Assembly (NCBI RefSeq): GCF_020329435.1
Contig: NZ_JAGKJK010000001.1
Coordinates: forward strand, 930,001 to 994,000
Direction: 5' to 3'
Length of the DNA: 64,000 bases
DNA from: Bradyrhizobium hereditatis
GTDB taxonomy: Bacteria; Pseudomonadota; Alphaproteobacteria; Rhizobiales; Xanthobacteraceae
Shown here piece after piece: positions 29,510 to 38,066 of the stretch. Both the position numbers and the translations under genes were made by a program. Below the pieces are notes generated by a model. It searched no databases, was not told where the DNA came from, and saw only the letters and a program-made list of their open reading frames with translations. Position 1 is the first letter of the stretch. Each line of letters starts with the position of its first letter.

Positions 29510-30451
29510 ATGGCCCATCATCACCTGCAGTCCAGCCCCGAAACTTGCCACTGGGGCTTCTTCGAAGCAAAGTTGAAGCCCGTCCTCACCATCGAAAGCG
29601 GGGACGAAGTCACCATCGACACCGTGACCGGCGGTCCCGACGTCGTGCCTGACCGAAGCAAGTTTCACGTTCCTCCCGAGCTTGCCGACATTCATGCACG
29701 GAGCGAGCGCATGGTGCCGGGCCATATCCTCACCGGCCCTGTCGCTGTGTCCGGCGCCGAGCCCGGAGACGTGCTGGAGATTGATATTCTCGACGTTCAG
29801 CTCCGGCAGGACTGGGGCTACAATCTGATCCGTCCGCTGGCGGGCACCCTGCCCGACGATTTCCACGAGACGCGGATAATCAACATCCCGATCAACCGCG
29901 AGCGTATGGTTGGCCGGCTGCCGTGGGGCCTCGACCTGCCGCTTAAGCCATTCTTCGGCGTGATGGGCGTGGCGCCGCCGCCCGCGTGGGGCCGCATCAC
30001 CTCGCTGATTCCGCGCGCGATGGGCGGTAATCTCGACAACAAGGAATTGGGCGTCGGCGCCAAACTGTATCTGCCGGTGTTCGTGCCAGGCGCGCTGTTC
30101 TCCTGCGGCGACGGGCACGGCGTGCAGGGCGACGGCGAAGTCTGCGTCACCGCGATCGAGACCGCGCTGCAGGGCCGCTTCCGCCTGACGCTGCGCAAGG
30201 ATCTAAGCCTCGACTATCCCCGCGCGGAAACGCCGGACCATTACATGACGATGGCGATGGATCCCGATCTCGATCAATGCGTGGTGCGCGCGCTACGCGA
30301 CATGATTGCGTTGCTCGGCGAGAAGCGCAATCTGTCGCGCGAGGACGCCTATACGCTCTGCAGCCTCGCCGCCGATCTACGGGTGACGCAGACCGTCAAC
30401 GGCTCCAAGGGCATCCACTGCATGATCGCGAAAAATGTCGTGCACGGCTGA
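29510..30451 (+). CDS. acetamidase/formamidase family protein
   Basis: Probable amide hydrolase of the FmdA/AmdA fold, 313 residues. Recognised by the N-terminal HHHLQSSPETCHWGFFE, SGDEVTIDTVTGGP, VPGHILTGPVAV, the central GGNLDNKELG and LFSCGDGHGVQGDGEVC. The conserved acid and His-rich metal-site residues appear intact. Transcribed alone. The physiological amide is unknown. Confidence 0.9.
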   Translation: MAHHHLQSSPETCHWGFFEAKLKPVLTIESGDEVTIDTVTGGPDVVPDRSKFHVPPELADIHARSERMVPGHILTGPVAVSGAEPGDVLEIDILDVQLRQDWGYNLIRPLAGTLPDDFHETRIINIPINRERMVGRLPWGLDLPLKPFFGVMGVAPPPAWGRITSLIPRAMGGNLDNKELGVGAKLYLPVFVPGALFSCGDGHGVQGDGEVCVTAIETALQGRFRLTLRKDLSLDYPRAETPDHYMTMAMDPDLDQCVVRALRDMIALLGEKRNLSREDAYTLCSLAADLRVTQTVNGSKGIHCMIAKNVVHG

Positions 30452-30459
30452 CGCCGGCT

Positions 30460-30807
30460 TCAAAACTCGGACTGAAGCTGCAACTTCGCATGAAACAGCA
30501 CGCTGGTTTTTCCGACCAGCGCAGTCCCCTGCACCTGCGCGCCATTGGCCGAATAAGAACCGCTGAAACCGCAGGTCACCTCGCGGCCGCCGAATAGCGG
30601 CAGCGCCCCGGATGATTTCGTGTGCTCGGTTGTGACGAGTTCGCCGCGCCATTTGCCGCGATCGGCAGTGTAGGAGCCCGTGTAATAGAAATACGAATCG
30701 CCGCCCGCGATCTTGCCGTCGCGCAGCACGATGATGCCGTGGGCGCGGCCACGCCCACCATCCGACATCTCGATTTGGATCGTGTAGAGCCCGTTCGTTA
30801 CCGTCAT
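30460..30807 (-). CDS. GrlR-like small beta-barrel protein
   Basis: A 115-residue protein resembling the GrlR family, small lipocalin-like barrels first known as regulators of type III secretion. Key patterns are NGLYTIQIEMSDGGRGRA at the N-terminus and GDSYFYYTGSYTADRGKW in the middle, followed by FSGSYSANGAQVQG. In rhizobia such proteins are often found without a secretion locus, so the role here is unknown. Convergent with the formamidase gene. Confidence 0.7.
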   Translation of the reverse strand: MTVTNGLYTIQIEMSDGGRGRAHGIIVLRDGKIAGGDSYFYYTGSYTADRGKWRGELVTTEHTKSSGALPLFGGREVTCGFSGSYSANGAQVQGTALVGKTSVLFHAKLQLQSEF

Positions 30808-31022
30808 TGCGCCCGTTGTCGCCTTCCCCGGGGCATATCGTCACTGCACACGGCGCGGGGCAATCAAGAAATGGACGCGCGGCTGGATCGTTTCGCCGCA
30901 GCAAGTGCGAACGGCTGAGACGTGCCGGACGCCCCGTGTAACAGCCGCGCAGCCGATCCACAGACCCAACTTTAGATTTTAACGTTATCTTTCAAGTGGA
31001 TAGAAGGCTATCCACAAGCCGT

Positions 31023-31053
31023 TTGACTCATATGTGCAAAACTAAATAGAGTC
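31023..31053 (+). promoter_or_regulatory. candidate promoter with GANTC sites in both hexamers
   Basis: TTGACT (31023-31028), an 18-base spacer, then TAGAGT (31047-31052). The -35 overlaps GACTC (31025-31029) and the -10 overlaps GAGTC (31049-31053), both sites for the CcrM methylase. GcrA-family proteins are known to act at promoters with methylated GANTC near these positions. It precedes the ribbon-helix-helix and GcrA-like genes. A second palindrome, TAACTTTT-N13-AAAAGTTA, is at 31061-31089. Confidence 0.5.
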
Positions 31054-31098
31054 GAAATAGTAACTTTTCAGTACATCGTTTAAAAGTTAGCGTTCCTC

Positions 31099-31299
31099 AT
31101 GGCTACAGAAAAAGCCGAAACCGACCGCGTTCCCGTGACCTTGGCGCTCTCGACCATCGCTTACATGGAAAGATTGGTGAGACAGGGCACCCACGGCACT
31201 AGTGTTCCCGGCGTTGCAAGGACCCTGATCGAGGAAGGCATTCGGCTCGCCATCAAGGACGGGCTGCTTGCAATCCGCGACAACGGCCGGCCGTCCTGA
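31099..31299 (+). CDS. small ribbon-helix-helix-like protein
   Basis: A 66-residue protein with a beta-alpha-alpha layout (strand around RVPVTLALS, helix IAYMERLVRQG, helix GVARTLIEEGIRLAIKDG), as expected for a ribbon-helix-helix DNA-binding dimer. No partner toxin is visible. There is no good ribosome site before the ATG. The palindrome at 31061-31089 just upstream may be its own operator. It lies 41 bases before the GcrA-like gene and the two may be co-transcribed. Confidence 0.6.
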   Translation: MATEKAETDRVPVTLALSTIAYMERLVRQGTHGTSVPGVARTLIEEGIRLAIKDGLLAIRDNGRPS

Positions 31300-31340
31300 C
31301 GGGAGTTGCGGCGGTTTTCACAGAATGTGGAACCGAGAAA

Positions 31341-31814
31341 ATGCTTACGAACGTACCGACCTGGACCACCGATCGCGTCGAACTCCTGAAGAGCCATTTT
31401 GAAGCCGGCCTCACCTGTCGCGAGATCGCGGCCAGCATCGGCGTCAGCCGCAATGCGGTGATCGGCAAACTCGCGCGCCTGCAACTGACGCGCGGCCCTG
31501 CCCGTGCAGAACCGCGTCCAACCAAGACTGCGAGGGAGCGCTCAAGAAAATCGGTTCCCCGGCTGCAGTATCAGATCCTGCAGGCCGTCTACGAAAACGC
31601 ACAGCCCCTCCAGGAAGAGCCGATCGTCAGCGAACGCCGCTGCTCGCTGCTCGAGCTCAGTAACGAACGATGCCGCTGGCCGATCAGCACGCCGGGCGCC
31701 GAGGATTTCTGCTTCTGCGGGAATACGCCGGTGGAAGGCATGCCCTATTGCTCGGGGCACACCCGCCTCGCCTACCGCCCCGGCACGCGCCATCGCGTCT
31801 CGCGCGCGCGATGA
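31341..31814 (+). CDS. GcrA family cell cycle regulator
   Basis: A 157-residue member of the GcrA family, sigma70 cofactors that sense CcrM methylation at GANTC. The N-terminal helix-turn-helix begins WTTDRVELLKSHFEAG and includes ASIGVSRNAVIGKLARL. A basic linker follows (residues 55-95), and the C-terminal module has CSLLEL, RCRWPIS, FCFCGN and MPYCSGHTRLAY. Alphaproteobacteria often carry several GcrA paralogues, so this need not be the main copy. Confidence 0.88.
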   Translation: MLTNVPTWTTDRVELLKSHFEAGLTCREIAASIGVSRNAVIGKLARLQLTRGPARAEPRPTKTARERSRKSVPRLQYQILQAVYENAQPLQEEPIVSERRCSLLELSNERCRWPISTPGAEDFCFCGNTPVEGMPYCSGHTRLAYRPGTRHRVSRAR

Positions 31815-31895
31815 CGGTAAAGGTTTGGTGCTCCTGAAAACGCGACAGGAGAAAGCGAGGGCGTCGGTTCTGATTTCGATCAGAACCGACCGTCG

Positions 31896-32864
31896 CTAGC
31901 CGAGCCGCCAGCCGACCTCTTCCGTAAAACTCTTGTAGAACTCCGGCGTATAGGCCTCTTCCGGGGTCTGCCGCACTCGCTCATCGAGCTTGTGGGCATC
32001 ATCGCCAACGAGAATGCGCCAGCGCTCGGCCTTGACACCGTCGAGGATGATCTTTGCCGCCGCGGCCGCGGTGGTCGGCGCCTCGTCGCGGAAGGTGCGC
32101 GCACGGTCGAGCGCGATCTTCTGGATGTCGTCATCAGACATCGGCGCGGTATCGATGCCCATGCCCTTCAGGCGCTGCCGCGTCGCCAGGATTTCGTTCG
32201 GGCTGAGCTCATCGGAATCCGTCCCGCTCTGGATCTTGCGCGAATTGGATACGATCGACGTGCCGATGTGCCCAGGCATCACGACGGAGCATTTGATGTG
32301 GGGCGCGTTGAGCCGCAGATCCGTCATCAGCGCTTCGGTAAAACCCTTCACCGCAAACTTGGCGGCGCTATAGGCGGTGTGCGGTACGCCGAGGCCAACC
32401 GACGCCCAGAAGCCGTTGACGCTCGACGTATTGATGATGTGGGCTTCGTCGGCCTTCATCATCAGCGGCAGGAAGGTGCGAACGCCGAGATAGACACCGC
32501 CCCAGCAGATGTTGAAAGTGCGCTCCCACTGCTCGCGCGTATTGGTGAACAAGCTGCCGCCGCCACCGATGCCGGCATTGTTGAACAAGAGATGGATCTT
32601 ATCGGTCGCCTGCTGCTCGATCAGTTCGTCGCGAAAGCGCTGCAGGTGAGCCTCGATCGAGACATCGGCAATGTGGGTGGTGATGCGCAGCCCCTGCGGC
32701 AGCTTTTCGGCTTCGCACAGCCGCTTGGTCTCGGCCATCGCCTCTTCCGAGACGTCGCACATTGCGACATTGCAGCCTTCGGCGACGAGCTGACGCGCAA
32801 GCTCGCGACCCATTCCCGTGCCGCCTCCGGTGATCACGGCAAACTTTCCGGCAAAATCCTTCAT
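31896..32864 (-). CDS. short-chain dehydrogenase/reductase
   Basis: NAD(P)-dependent oxidoreductase, 322 residues, longer than the classical 250. The cofactor loop is GGGTGMGRELARQL, with NNAGIGGGG, the catalytic Ser in NTSSVNGFW and YxxxK in YSAAKFAVKG. The extra length is a C-terminal extension of about 70 residues. Substrate unknown. A single-gene unit. Confidence 0.92.
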   Translation of the reverse strand: MKDFAGKFAVITGGGTGMGRELARQLVAEGCNVAMCDVSEEAMAETKRLCEAEKLPQGLRITTHIADVSIEAHLQRFRDELIEQQATDKIHLLFNNAGIGGGGSLFTNTREQWERTFNICWGGVYLGVRTFLPLMMKADEAHIINTSSVNGFWASVGLGVPHTAYSAAKFAVKGFTEALMTDLRLNAPHIKCSVVMPGHIGTSIVSNSRKIQSGTDSDELSPNEILATRQRLKGMGIDTAPMSDDDIQKIALDRARTFRDEAPTTAAAAAKIILDGVKAERWRILVGDDAHKLDERVRQTPEEAYTPEFYKSFTEEVGWRLG

Positions 32865-32958
32865 TGAGCTCGTTACCTCGATTTTTGATTCTTGAGTTGG
32901 AGCCCCTACGCGCTGGAGCCCGCCCTACGAACAGTAACAGGTGGGAAGTGCGGGTAAA

Positions 32959-32979
32959 GCCGCCCGCGAGACGGGCGGC
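32959..32979 (-). terminator. stem-loop after the second aldolase-like gene
   Basis: GCCGCCCG-CGAGA-CGGGCGGC, an 8-bp GC-rich stem 36 bases past the stop at 33015. On the leftward transcript only a short run of U follows, so termination would be weak. Confidence 0.5.
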
Positions 32980-33014
32980 TCAATGTTTCCCCGAACGTTT
33001 TCGCGCGGCGGAAT

Positions 33015-33920
33015 TTACTCCGCCGCCTCGCGAGAACCATGCAGCGTGCCCAATTCCTCCAGCGCCTTCCGGATGGCGGCCTGTTGCGCTGGCGACGCTT
33101 CTGGCATCGGCGCCCGAGAGGATGTCGCCGGCAGGCCCTGCAGCGACTGCGCGTAGCGCGTGCACGCCGGCAGATTGTCCGAGACGATCGCGTTCCACAA
33201 GGTCAGCAGCTTCTTGTGCAGTTCGAGCGCGCGAGGGTGATTACCGGCCTTGACGGCGTTCCACAGTTCGACGGAAGCATGCGGAGCGGCGCTCAGGATG
33301 GCGGCAATCGATCCATGTGCGCCGAGCGTATATGATGGATACATAAGCGCATCGACGGCGCTGTAGATCAGCTTGTCCGGCGCCATCATCATGAGATCGG
33401 CAAACAATTTCAGGTCGCCGGCGCTCTGCTTGACGCCGACAACGAGCGGCACCTCGTTCATGATACGGGTCAACAGCGCCGGCGAAAGGTACGACCACGG
33501 CACGACGTTGTAGATGATGATCGGCATGCCGGTTTCATCGGCGATGCGGCGGAAGTGGTCGACCATCGCCTGCTCGTCCGGCTTGAACAGATAGTGCACC
33601 GGCGTCACCTGCAATGCCGCGACGTCCATGTCGCGCACCAGTCTGCCGCGCCGGATCGCGTCGCGCGTGGAATCGACGATGATGCCGGCAATGACGGGTG
33701 CGCGGCCTTTCGCAGCGTCCACCGTCGCCGCCACCAGGTCGCGATACTCCTCATGGTCGAGCGTATGCCCCTCGCCTGTCGAGCCGCCAGCCGCCATGCC
33801 ATGGCTGCCGGCGCCGATCAGCCAATCGACCTGTGGTGCCACGAGTTTGAAATCGATCTCGCCGTCCTTCCGGAACGGCGTCGTCATCGGCGGTATCACG
33901 CCTGTGGGGCGCACTTTCAT
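33015..33920 (-). CDS. dihydrodipicolinate synthase family protein (second copy)
   Basis: Schiff-base lyase of 301 residues. Motifs seen are GVIPPMTTPF at the N-terminus, GGSTGEGHTL, the tyrosine motif IIIYNVVPW and the lysine motif VGVKQSAGD. The start at MKVRPTGV (33920) is chosen because the fold begins there; the upstream extension to 34154 is rich in unrelated residues. It is clearly different from the protein at 1467-2390. Probably catabolic, with unknown substrate. Confidence 0.88.
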   Translation of the reverse strand: MKVRPTGVIPPMTTPFRKDGEIDFKLVAPQVDWLIGAGSHGMAAGGSTGEGHTLDHEEYRDLVAATVDAAKGRAPVIAGIIVDSTRDAIRRGRLVRDMDVAALQVTPVHYLFKPDEQAMVDHFRRIADETGMPIIIYNVVPWSYLSPALLTRIMNEVPLVVGVKQSAGDLKLFADLMMMAPDKLIYSAVDALMYPSYTLGAHGSIAAILSAAPHASVELWNAVKAGNHPRALELHKKLLTLWNAIVSDNLPACTRYAQSLQGLPATSSRAPMPEASPAQQAAIRKALEELGTLHGSREAAE

Positions 33921-34423
33921 GGGCCTGCCTCGCTTGTTTCCATCCGCTATTGATGGGGCGTCTCCCCCACTCAGTGGCAAGCCTAGCGAAGGTCGGTAGC
34001 TCGATCCAGTTGTGAAATTGGCATGGCAGGTCACATCATCCGAGCTATGCCGGCAGTCAAAACGCGGAGCGTCGAGCACTGGTCTTGCGATGAAGCGGTA
34101 TCGCGGAAGGCTTGCGGCGATCACATGAACTACGTGCAGACGCTTCGCACGCACGCCGACAGGTCAGCGATCCACATGAAGAATCTCGATCCGCGCGAAA
34201 TCCGGCGCTAGGCGATGCAGGCGACGGTGTTGCCGATAAGCCGTCCCGGCTTCGCCCGTTCGCCCAGGACGCCGCCGGTCAGGCCGGAGGTGTTTTTGCG
34301 GCCGAGGCGGGTTGCCCCCGCTCATCTGGTCTTCCGACTTTGCGCCCACCACGGGCGACAGACGACCGTTTGAACCTGACGGCTCCCGCCGCGACTCACG
34401 AGAAACAGGATGCGGAGGTCGTC
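33921..34423. other. gene-free stretch
   Basis: About 500 bases with no convincing coding frame on either strand. The short frames lack ribosome sites and family signatures. It marks the end of the clearly chromosomal genes before the lower-GC operon. Confidence 0.5.
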
Positions 34424-34552
34424 ATGAGGCAATGGCGCGATACCATGGTCGATAGACCGGAAACGGACGGCGCGGCCTACCTGACGGGCTGGACCATCAG
34501 CGGCACAGCCGTCCTCGGAACCGTCCTTGCCGTCTGGCTTTTCGGGATCTAG
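34424..34552 (+). CDS. very small membrane protein
   Basis: A 42-residue frame starting MRQWRDTMVDRPE and ending in one hydrophobic helix (GWTISGTAVLGTVLAVWLFG). The ATG is preceded by GGAGG with ideal spacing, which is the main reason to believe it. No family is recognised. It faces the RiPP operon end but is on the other strand. Confidence 0.5.
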   Translation: MRQWRDTMVDRPETDGAAYLTGWTISGTAVLGTVLAVWLFGI

Positions 34553-34577
34553 CGGCGCTCGAAGGTGTGTCGATCGT

Positions 34578-34729
34578 TCAGAAAATTGGTTGAATTGATG
34601 AGCAGGTTTTCTGCGCCTCGGCGTCAAGTTCCAGGCCGAACACCTTGTCGGTGACGTCCTTATCGGCACTAACGTCCGCGCCCAACAATTGCTTCAGCCG
34701 TAGGGAATGCCGGCGACGGACAATCGGCG
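34578..34729 (-). other. short coding-like frame without a start
   Basis: Directly past the membrane protein stop, one leftward frame stays open for about 50 codons, with a protein-like ending (DKDVTDKVFGLELDAEAQKT) before a TGA at 34578. There is no ATG or ribosome site, and it overlaps the end of the preceding gene in another frame. It could be the remnant of a fourth gene. Otherwise I see nothing in this gap. Confidence 0.25.
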
Positions 34730-36604
34730 CTAACTCTTCACAATTGCGATGGGCGTCGGCCTATCACTGCGATCGGGCCGGGTCCCTTCGCGTTCACGCG
34801 AGGCGTCGCTGTTTAGAAGCGTCCGCACCAAATTCGCGTATCCTTGGTATTGGATCGCCTCGGCCGGGGTGATCCCATGCAAGGTGTCGTGTGGGCAGAA
34901 CACCCAATTCTCGGCGACGGCCTTGGTGCCAAGGGCGGTCTCGGCCTCGCGGAGCAAATTCCGAAGATCCCGAGCCATAATCGGATCCGGAGGTGTCACC
35001 AGGTTTCCTTTACAGGCGCAGGGCACCATGATCCCGATGACAGCCCCGCACAAAAGCCCAACGAAGGCGATAGTGACGATTGGGGCGAACTTGAGGGGTT
35101 GTTCACCAAGTTGTTCGGCAAGCGCGCTCTGCATTAGTTGAGCCAACGCCACCGCTAGGCCCAAGCCGATTCCCAACCAGGCGGCATCGCGCACTCGGTC
35201 CGACCTGTGAGTTCGGCGCACGTCGCCGGTCATACGGCGGGCCAGGATGGCGCTCGCCGCCGCGCCGGCAAGGAGCCAGAACGAAGCGGTCAAGACCTTG
35301 ACCGGCAAAAAGCTCCATGCCGTGATGGCCTTTTGATCCGGCTTTTGGGGAAGGACAGCCGTCCAGTCCATTTGAACAAATGCAACGAGTGACCTTAAGG
35401 CATCGCCGAATTCCCAAACCATTGTCGAGACAACGATTGCAAGCCATGTAATAAGACCAGCTTTGATGGCGATTTTGATAAGACATTTTGGCGATGCGTC
35501 CCAAACCCTCTGCTCGATCTGAATCCCTCGTTGCTTGAGTGCGATAAAGGCGGCCAGCCCGTACATGGCGCCAGCGGCGGTTGCGGAGCACCCGGCGCCA
35601 AGAACGATGCGGGAATAGGATTGACTATAGAGAATGGCATCGTGGGCGAGCCAGAAAGCCATGACTATCCCCGCGACGACAAGGGCCGCTGGGGCCACAA
35701 TGTCGAACAGCCGGCGACCCTCGACGACCGAGATTGAGAAGCCGAGCGCTTCCAGGGTCTGGACAATCGCGCGGTCACTATCGGCCTGTTGTCGGACCCC
35801 CCAGCTTATGTACGCGTAGATTCGCCGAAGCAGGGCGTTGACCGAGCGTTGGAGAGCTTCCTCTTTTTCCGGGGTGACCGACTTGCCGAGGTTCGCGATA
35901 TCTTGTGCTAGAGCCTTGTGCCGAGCATGGATCGCGTCAAAATCCTCCGCGAACGGCTCGAAGGCCGCTTTCCGAAGCGGGTGCACGGTATCGGCGCCCA
36001 TCTGATTTAAGGAAGCCATCAGCATTGTGGCGCGTGCCCAGCGATGCCGCAGCGAGCCCCTTCCGAGTTTCAGATCAGCTTGAAGCCTCTCTCGTTGCGC
36101 GTCCGGCATGGCCTCCAACTGACTTGCGGGGGGCTCGTACGGCGCATCCTCAAGCACCGCGATCGTCTTCTTAAGCCCGTCTGGAACAAGATACCATTCA
36201 TGGACATGGCGCCGCAGTTGTTCCTCGATCATGATGATCCACTTGATACTCGTTGTGGGAAGCAAGCCTACGAGCAATAACGCAACGAGCAATGCCCAAG
36301 CCTGAGGTGGAAACTTGGCATCAATGCCGAAAATTTCGATGACTTGCCGCCCGGGCAACAGCAGCAGGCCATATAGAAGCAGCGACGCGATGATGTACGT
36401 CCGGCGAGCCCTTTCATAGGCCGACGGGAGGAAGAGATAGCGAAGCGGTGCGACCGTCTGCGGCAACGTCTCCCGGTTCGGAAAAGTAGGCTCGTTAAAC
36501 CGTTGCCGAGCAAACGCCACCACAATCATGCATCCGATCAAGGCGCTCCAGTATTCACCGATGATGTTCGATATTGGCTCGGGGAGGTTTGTCATGCCAC
36601 TCAC
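34730..36604 (-). CDS. multi-pass membrane protein of unknown family in RiPP operon
   Basis: No family recognised. Of 624 residues, three hydrophobic helices fall in the first 120 (around 15-33, 68-85, 97-115). A soluble, charged and helical domain covers about 120-290. Six more helices lie around 300-530 (for example LVVAGIVMAFWLAHDAIL and FVGLLCGAVIGIMVPCA), and the C-terminus of about 90 residues is soluble. The ATG lies six bases past the radical SAM gene stop, with GAGGTGAG before it, so the genes are translationally linked. No ABC, protease or MFS signature is visible. It could export, sense or give immunity to the mature peptide. Counted 60-base lines are 47-57% G+C, below core genes. 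Confidence 0.85.
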   Translation of the reverse strand: MSGMTNLPEPISNIIGEYWSALIGCMIVVAFARQRFNEPTFPNRETLPQTVAPLRYLFLPSAYERARRTYIIASLLLYGLLLLPGRQVIEIFGIDAKFPPQAWALLVALLLVGLLPTTSIKWIIMIEEQLRRHVHEWYLVPDGLKKTIAVLEDAPYEPPASQLEAMPDAQRERLQADLKLGRGSLRHRWARATMLMASLNQMGADTVHPLRKAAFEPFAEDFDAIHARHKALAQDIANLGKSVTPEKEEALQRSVNALLRRIYAYISWGVRQQADSDRAIVQTLEALGFSISVVEGRRLFDIVAPAALVVAGIVMAFWLAHDAILYSQSYSRIVLGAGCSATAAGAMYGLAAFIALKQRGIQIEQRVWDASPKCLIKIAIKAGLITWLAIVVSTMVWEFGDALRSLVAFVQMDWTAVLPQKPDQKAITAWSFLPVKVLTASFWLLAGAAASAILARRMTGDVRRTHRSDRVRDAAWLGIGLGLAVALAQLMQSALAEQLGEQPLKFAPIVTIAFVGLLCGAVIGIMVPCACKGNLVTPPDPIMARDLRNLLREAETALGTKAVAENWVFCPHDTLHGITPAEAIQYQGYANLVRTLLNSDASREREGTRPDRSDRPTPIAIVKS

Positions 36605-36610
36605 CTCGGT

Positions 36611-37798
36611 TTAAAGGGCTTCGGTAAAGCAAAGTTCGTGCGCGATCTCCCGCCGTCCCATGTGGGCTTGGATACCCTCTATCACTTCGTCGAGCACTAC
36701 TTGGCGCGTCAGCCGACAGTGCATTGTCTCGGTGGCGTCGAATCGTCCGGTCTCGAACAGCTTGTTCGCAGGCGCCCCGCCACCGCACCAGCGGAAGTAG
36801 CGGCAGCTACGTTCACACGCCTCCACGCCTCGGCGAATTTCGCTATCGATGGCTTGGAACAAAGATCCGCACTCAAGATCAGAGAGCCTGTGCTCCACAA
36901 CGCGACCAAATGCAAACGTTCCGAATCGTGGATGATGTGCCCCCAAGAGTTCCGGCGAGAACGTCGAAAGCGTCCCATCGTGACTCACACTGACGATGGC
37001 AAAAGCGAGATTCTGCTCATCCTTCGCGGGCTCGCTCGACAGCAGCAACTCGATCGTGCTCTCGAACTCGCGCACGGCAAGAAGTCCAGGCGTTTTGCAA
37101 ACGAGTTCGAATAGGCGTTTGATGAATCGTCTGAACCGCGTCTCGACATCGGCGCTCGCAAGCGACGATTGAAAATGGACTCCTTCGATCTCCTCAATGT
37201 TGAACCCAACTTCCTTGATCCCGTTCTGAACATAGAAGTCGAAGAGACCATCGGGATCATCGAGCGCACGCTCCGTCAGTACCGTGATCACGTGAAATGC
37301 GAGACCATTGTTCTGCAGCAGACGTACCGCACGCATCACGTCTTTATGCGTTCCATGCCCGCTGCGCGTGCGCCGGCTGGCGTCGTGTAGGCGTGCCGGA
37401 CCGTCGATACTGAGCCCGATCGTCGCCCCCGTTCGGGCAAAGAACCGCACCCAACCATCGTTCAGGAGCAGTCCATTGGTCTGGAAACGGTGCTTCAGTT
37501 GCAGAGCGTCCGGGCACCGCTCTGCTACAAGCGCAATTGCTTTTTCGTACCAAGCGAGGGGAACGGTAAGAGGTTCACCGCCATGCCACGCCACCTCAAG
37601 CTGCCGGTCCAGCAGCGGGCTCTCGAACACCCGCCGGCAAGCGGAGTCCAGCGTCTCAAGGCTCATCCTCGCCGCCGACATTCGGCTGGAGAGGTAGCAG
37701 TATGAGCAATCGATGTTGCAGAATGGGGTCGGCTGAAGAACAAGAAGCCTCAGGCGCGGCGTCGCGATGTCAACACTAACGTTCGTGATTGCGGCCAT
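36611..37798 (-). CDS. radical SAM/SPASM peptide maturase (GrrM/XYE-like)
   Basis: Predicted to modify the peptide encoded just upstream. From the ATG at 37798 (395 residues, GGAGGG 8 bases before it), the radical SAM cluster motif is CNIDCSYC (C27, C31, C34), preceded by LLVLQPTPF, the opening typical of GrrM-like cyclophane-forming maturases. Other radical SAM landmarks are EVAWHGGEPL and TIGLSIDGPARLHD. The C-terminal SPASM region has CERSCRYFRWCGGG and a later Cys, for auxiliary clusters. The in-frame ATG at 37990 would run into the precursor gene and is rejected. Three-residue cyclophane formation is inferred from family and precursor. Confidence 0.88.
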   Translation of the reverse strand: MAAITNVSVDIATPRLRLLVLQPTPFCNIDCSYCYLSSRMSAARMSLETLDSACRRVFESPLLDRQLEVAWHGGEPLTVPLAWYEKAIALVAERCPDALQLKHRFQTNGLLLNDGWVRFFARTGATIGLSIDGPARLHDASRRTRSGHGTHKDVMRAVRLLQNNGLAFHVITVLTERALDDPDGLFDFYVQNGIKEVGFNIEEIEGVHFQSSLASADVETRFRRFIKRLFELVCKTPGLLAVREFESTIELLLSSEPAKDEQNLAFAIVSVSHDGTLSTFSPELLGAHHPRFGTFAFGRVVEHRLSDLECGSLFQAIDSEIRRGVEACERSCRYFRWCGGGAPANKLFETGRFDATETMHCRLTRQVVLDEVIEGIQAHMGRREIAHELCFTEAL

Positions 37799-37820
37799 GG
37801 CGGGTTGCCCTCCGACACCC

Positions 37821-38066
37821 TTAATTCCGCCATTGCGCGATCTTCTTTTCCGCCGGCAAGTCGCGCACCAGCGCCGGATTGGCGAGACGGACACGCTCGA
37901 CGATTGCAGCAACACGTGCCGATAAGTCTTGCTCGCCGGTACATCGATCAGCCGGTAGTCGGCTCGCAGGTGCATCGCTTGCCAACGCACAAGTGACCGC
38001 CGCGACTAAAGACGCAACGACGGTTCCTTTGCACACGGGTGATCTAGGATCGAGGTCATTGGACAT
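37821..38066 (-). CDS. RiPP precursor peptide, secreted type, ending Trp-Arg-Asn
   Basis: An 81-residue peptide, first gene of the operon, 22 bases before the maturase, with GAGGGAG before its ATG. Residues 1-13 are polar, 14-30 hydrophobic (TVVASLVAAVTCALAS), resembling a signal peptide with cleavage near ALAS-DA. Two Cys (12, 42) and one in the hydrophobic stretch are present. There is no Phe, Tyr or His; the only aromatic residue is W79 in the C-terminal KKIAQWRN. W-x-N is a known substrate pattern of three-residue cyclophane-forming radical SAM enzymes, so W79-N81 is the predicted cross-link. Function of the product unknown. Confidence 0.75.
   Translation of the reverse strand: MSNDLDPRSPVCKGTVVASLVAAVTCALASDAPASRLPADRCTGEQDLSARVAAIVERVRLANPALVRDLPAEKKIAQWRN

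Noticed and set aside
37799..37990. N-terminal 64-residue extension of the radical SAM protein
   Set aside because: It overlaps the precursor gene, is Arg-rich, and a strong ribosome site exists before the internal ATG at 37798.
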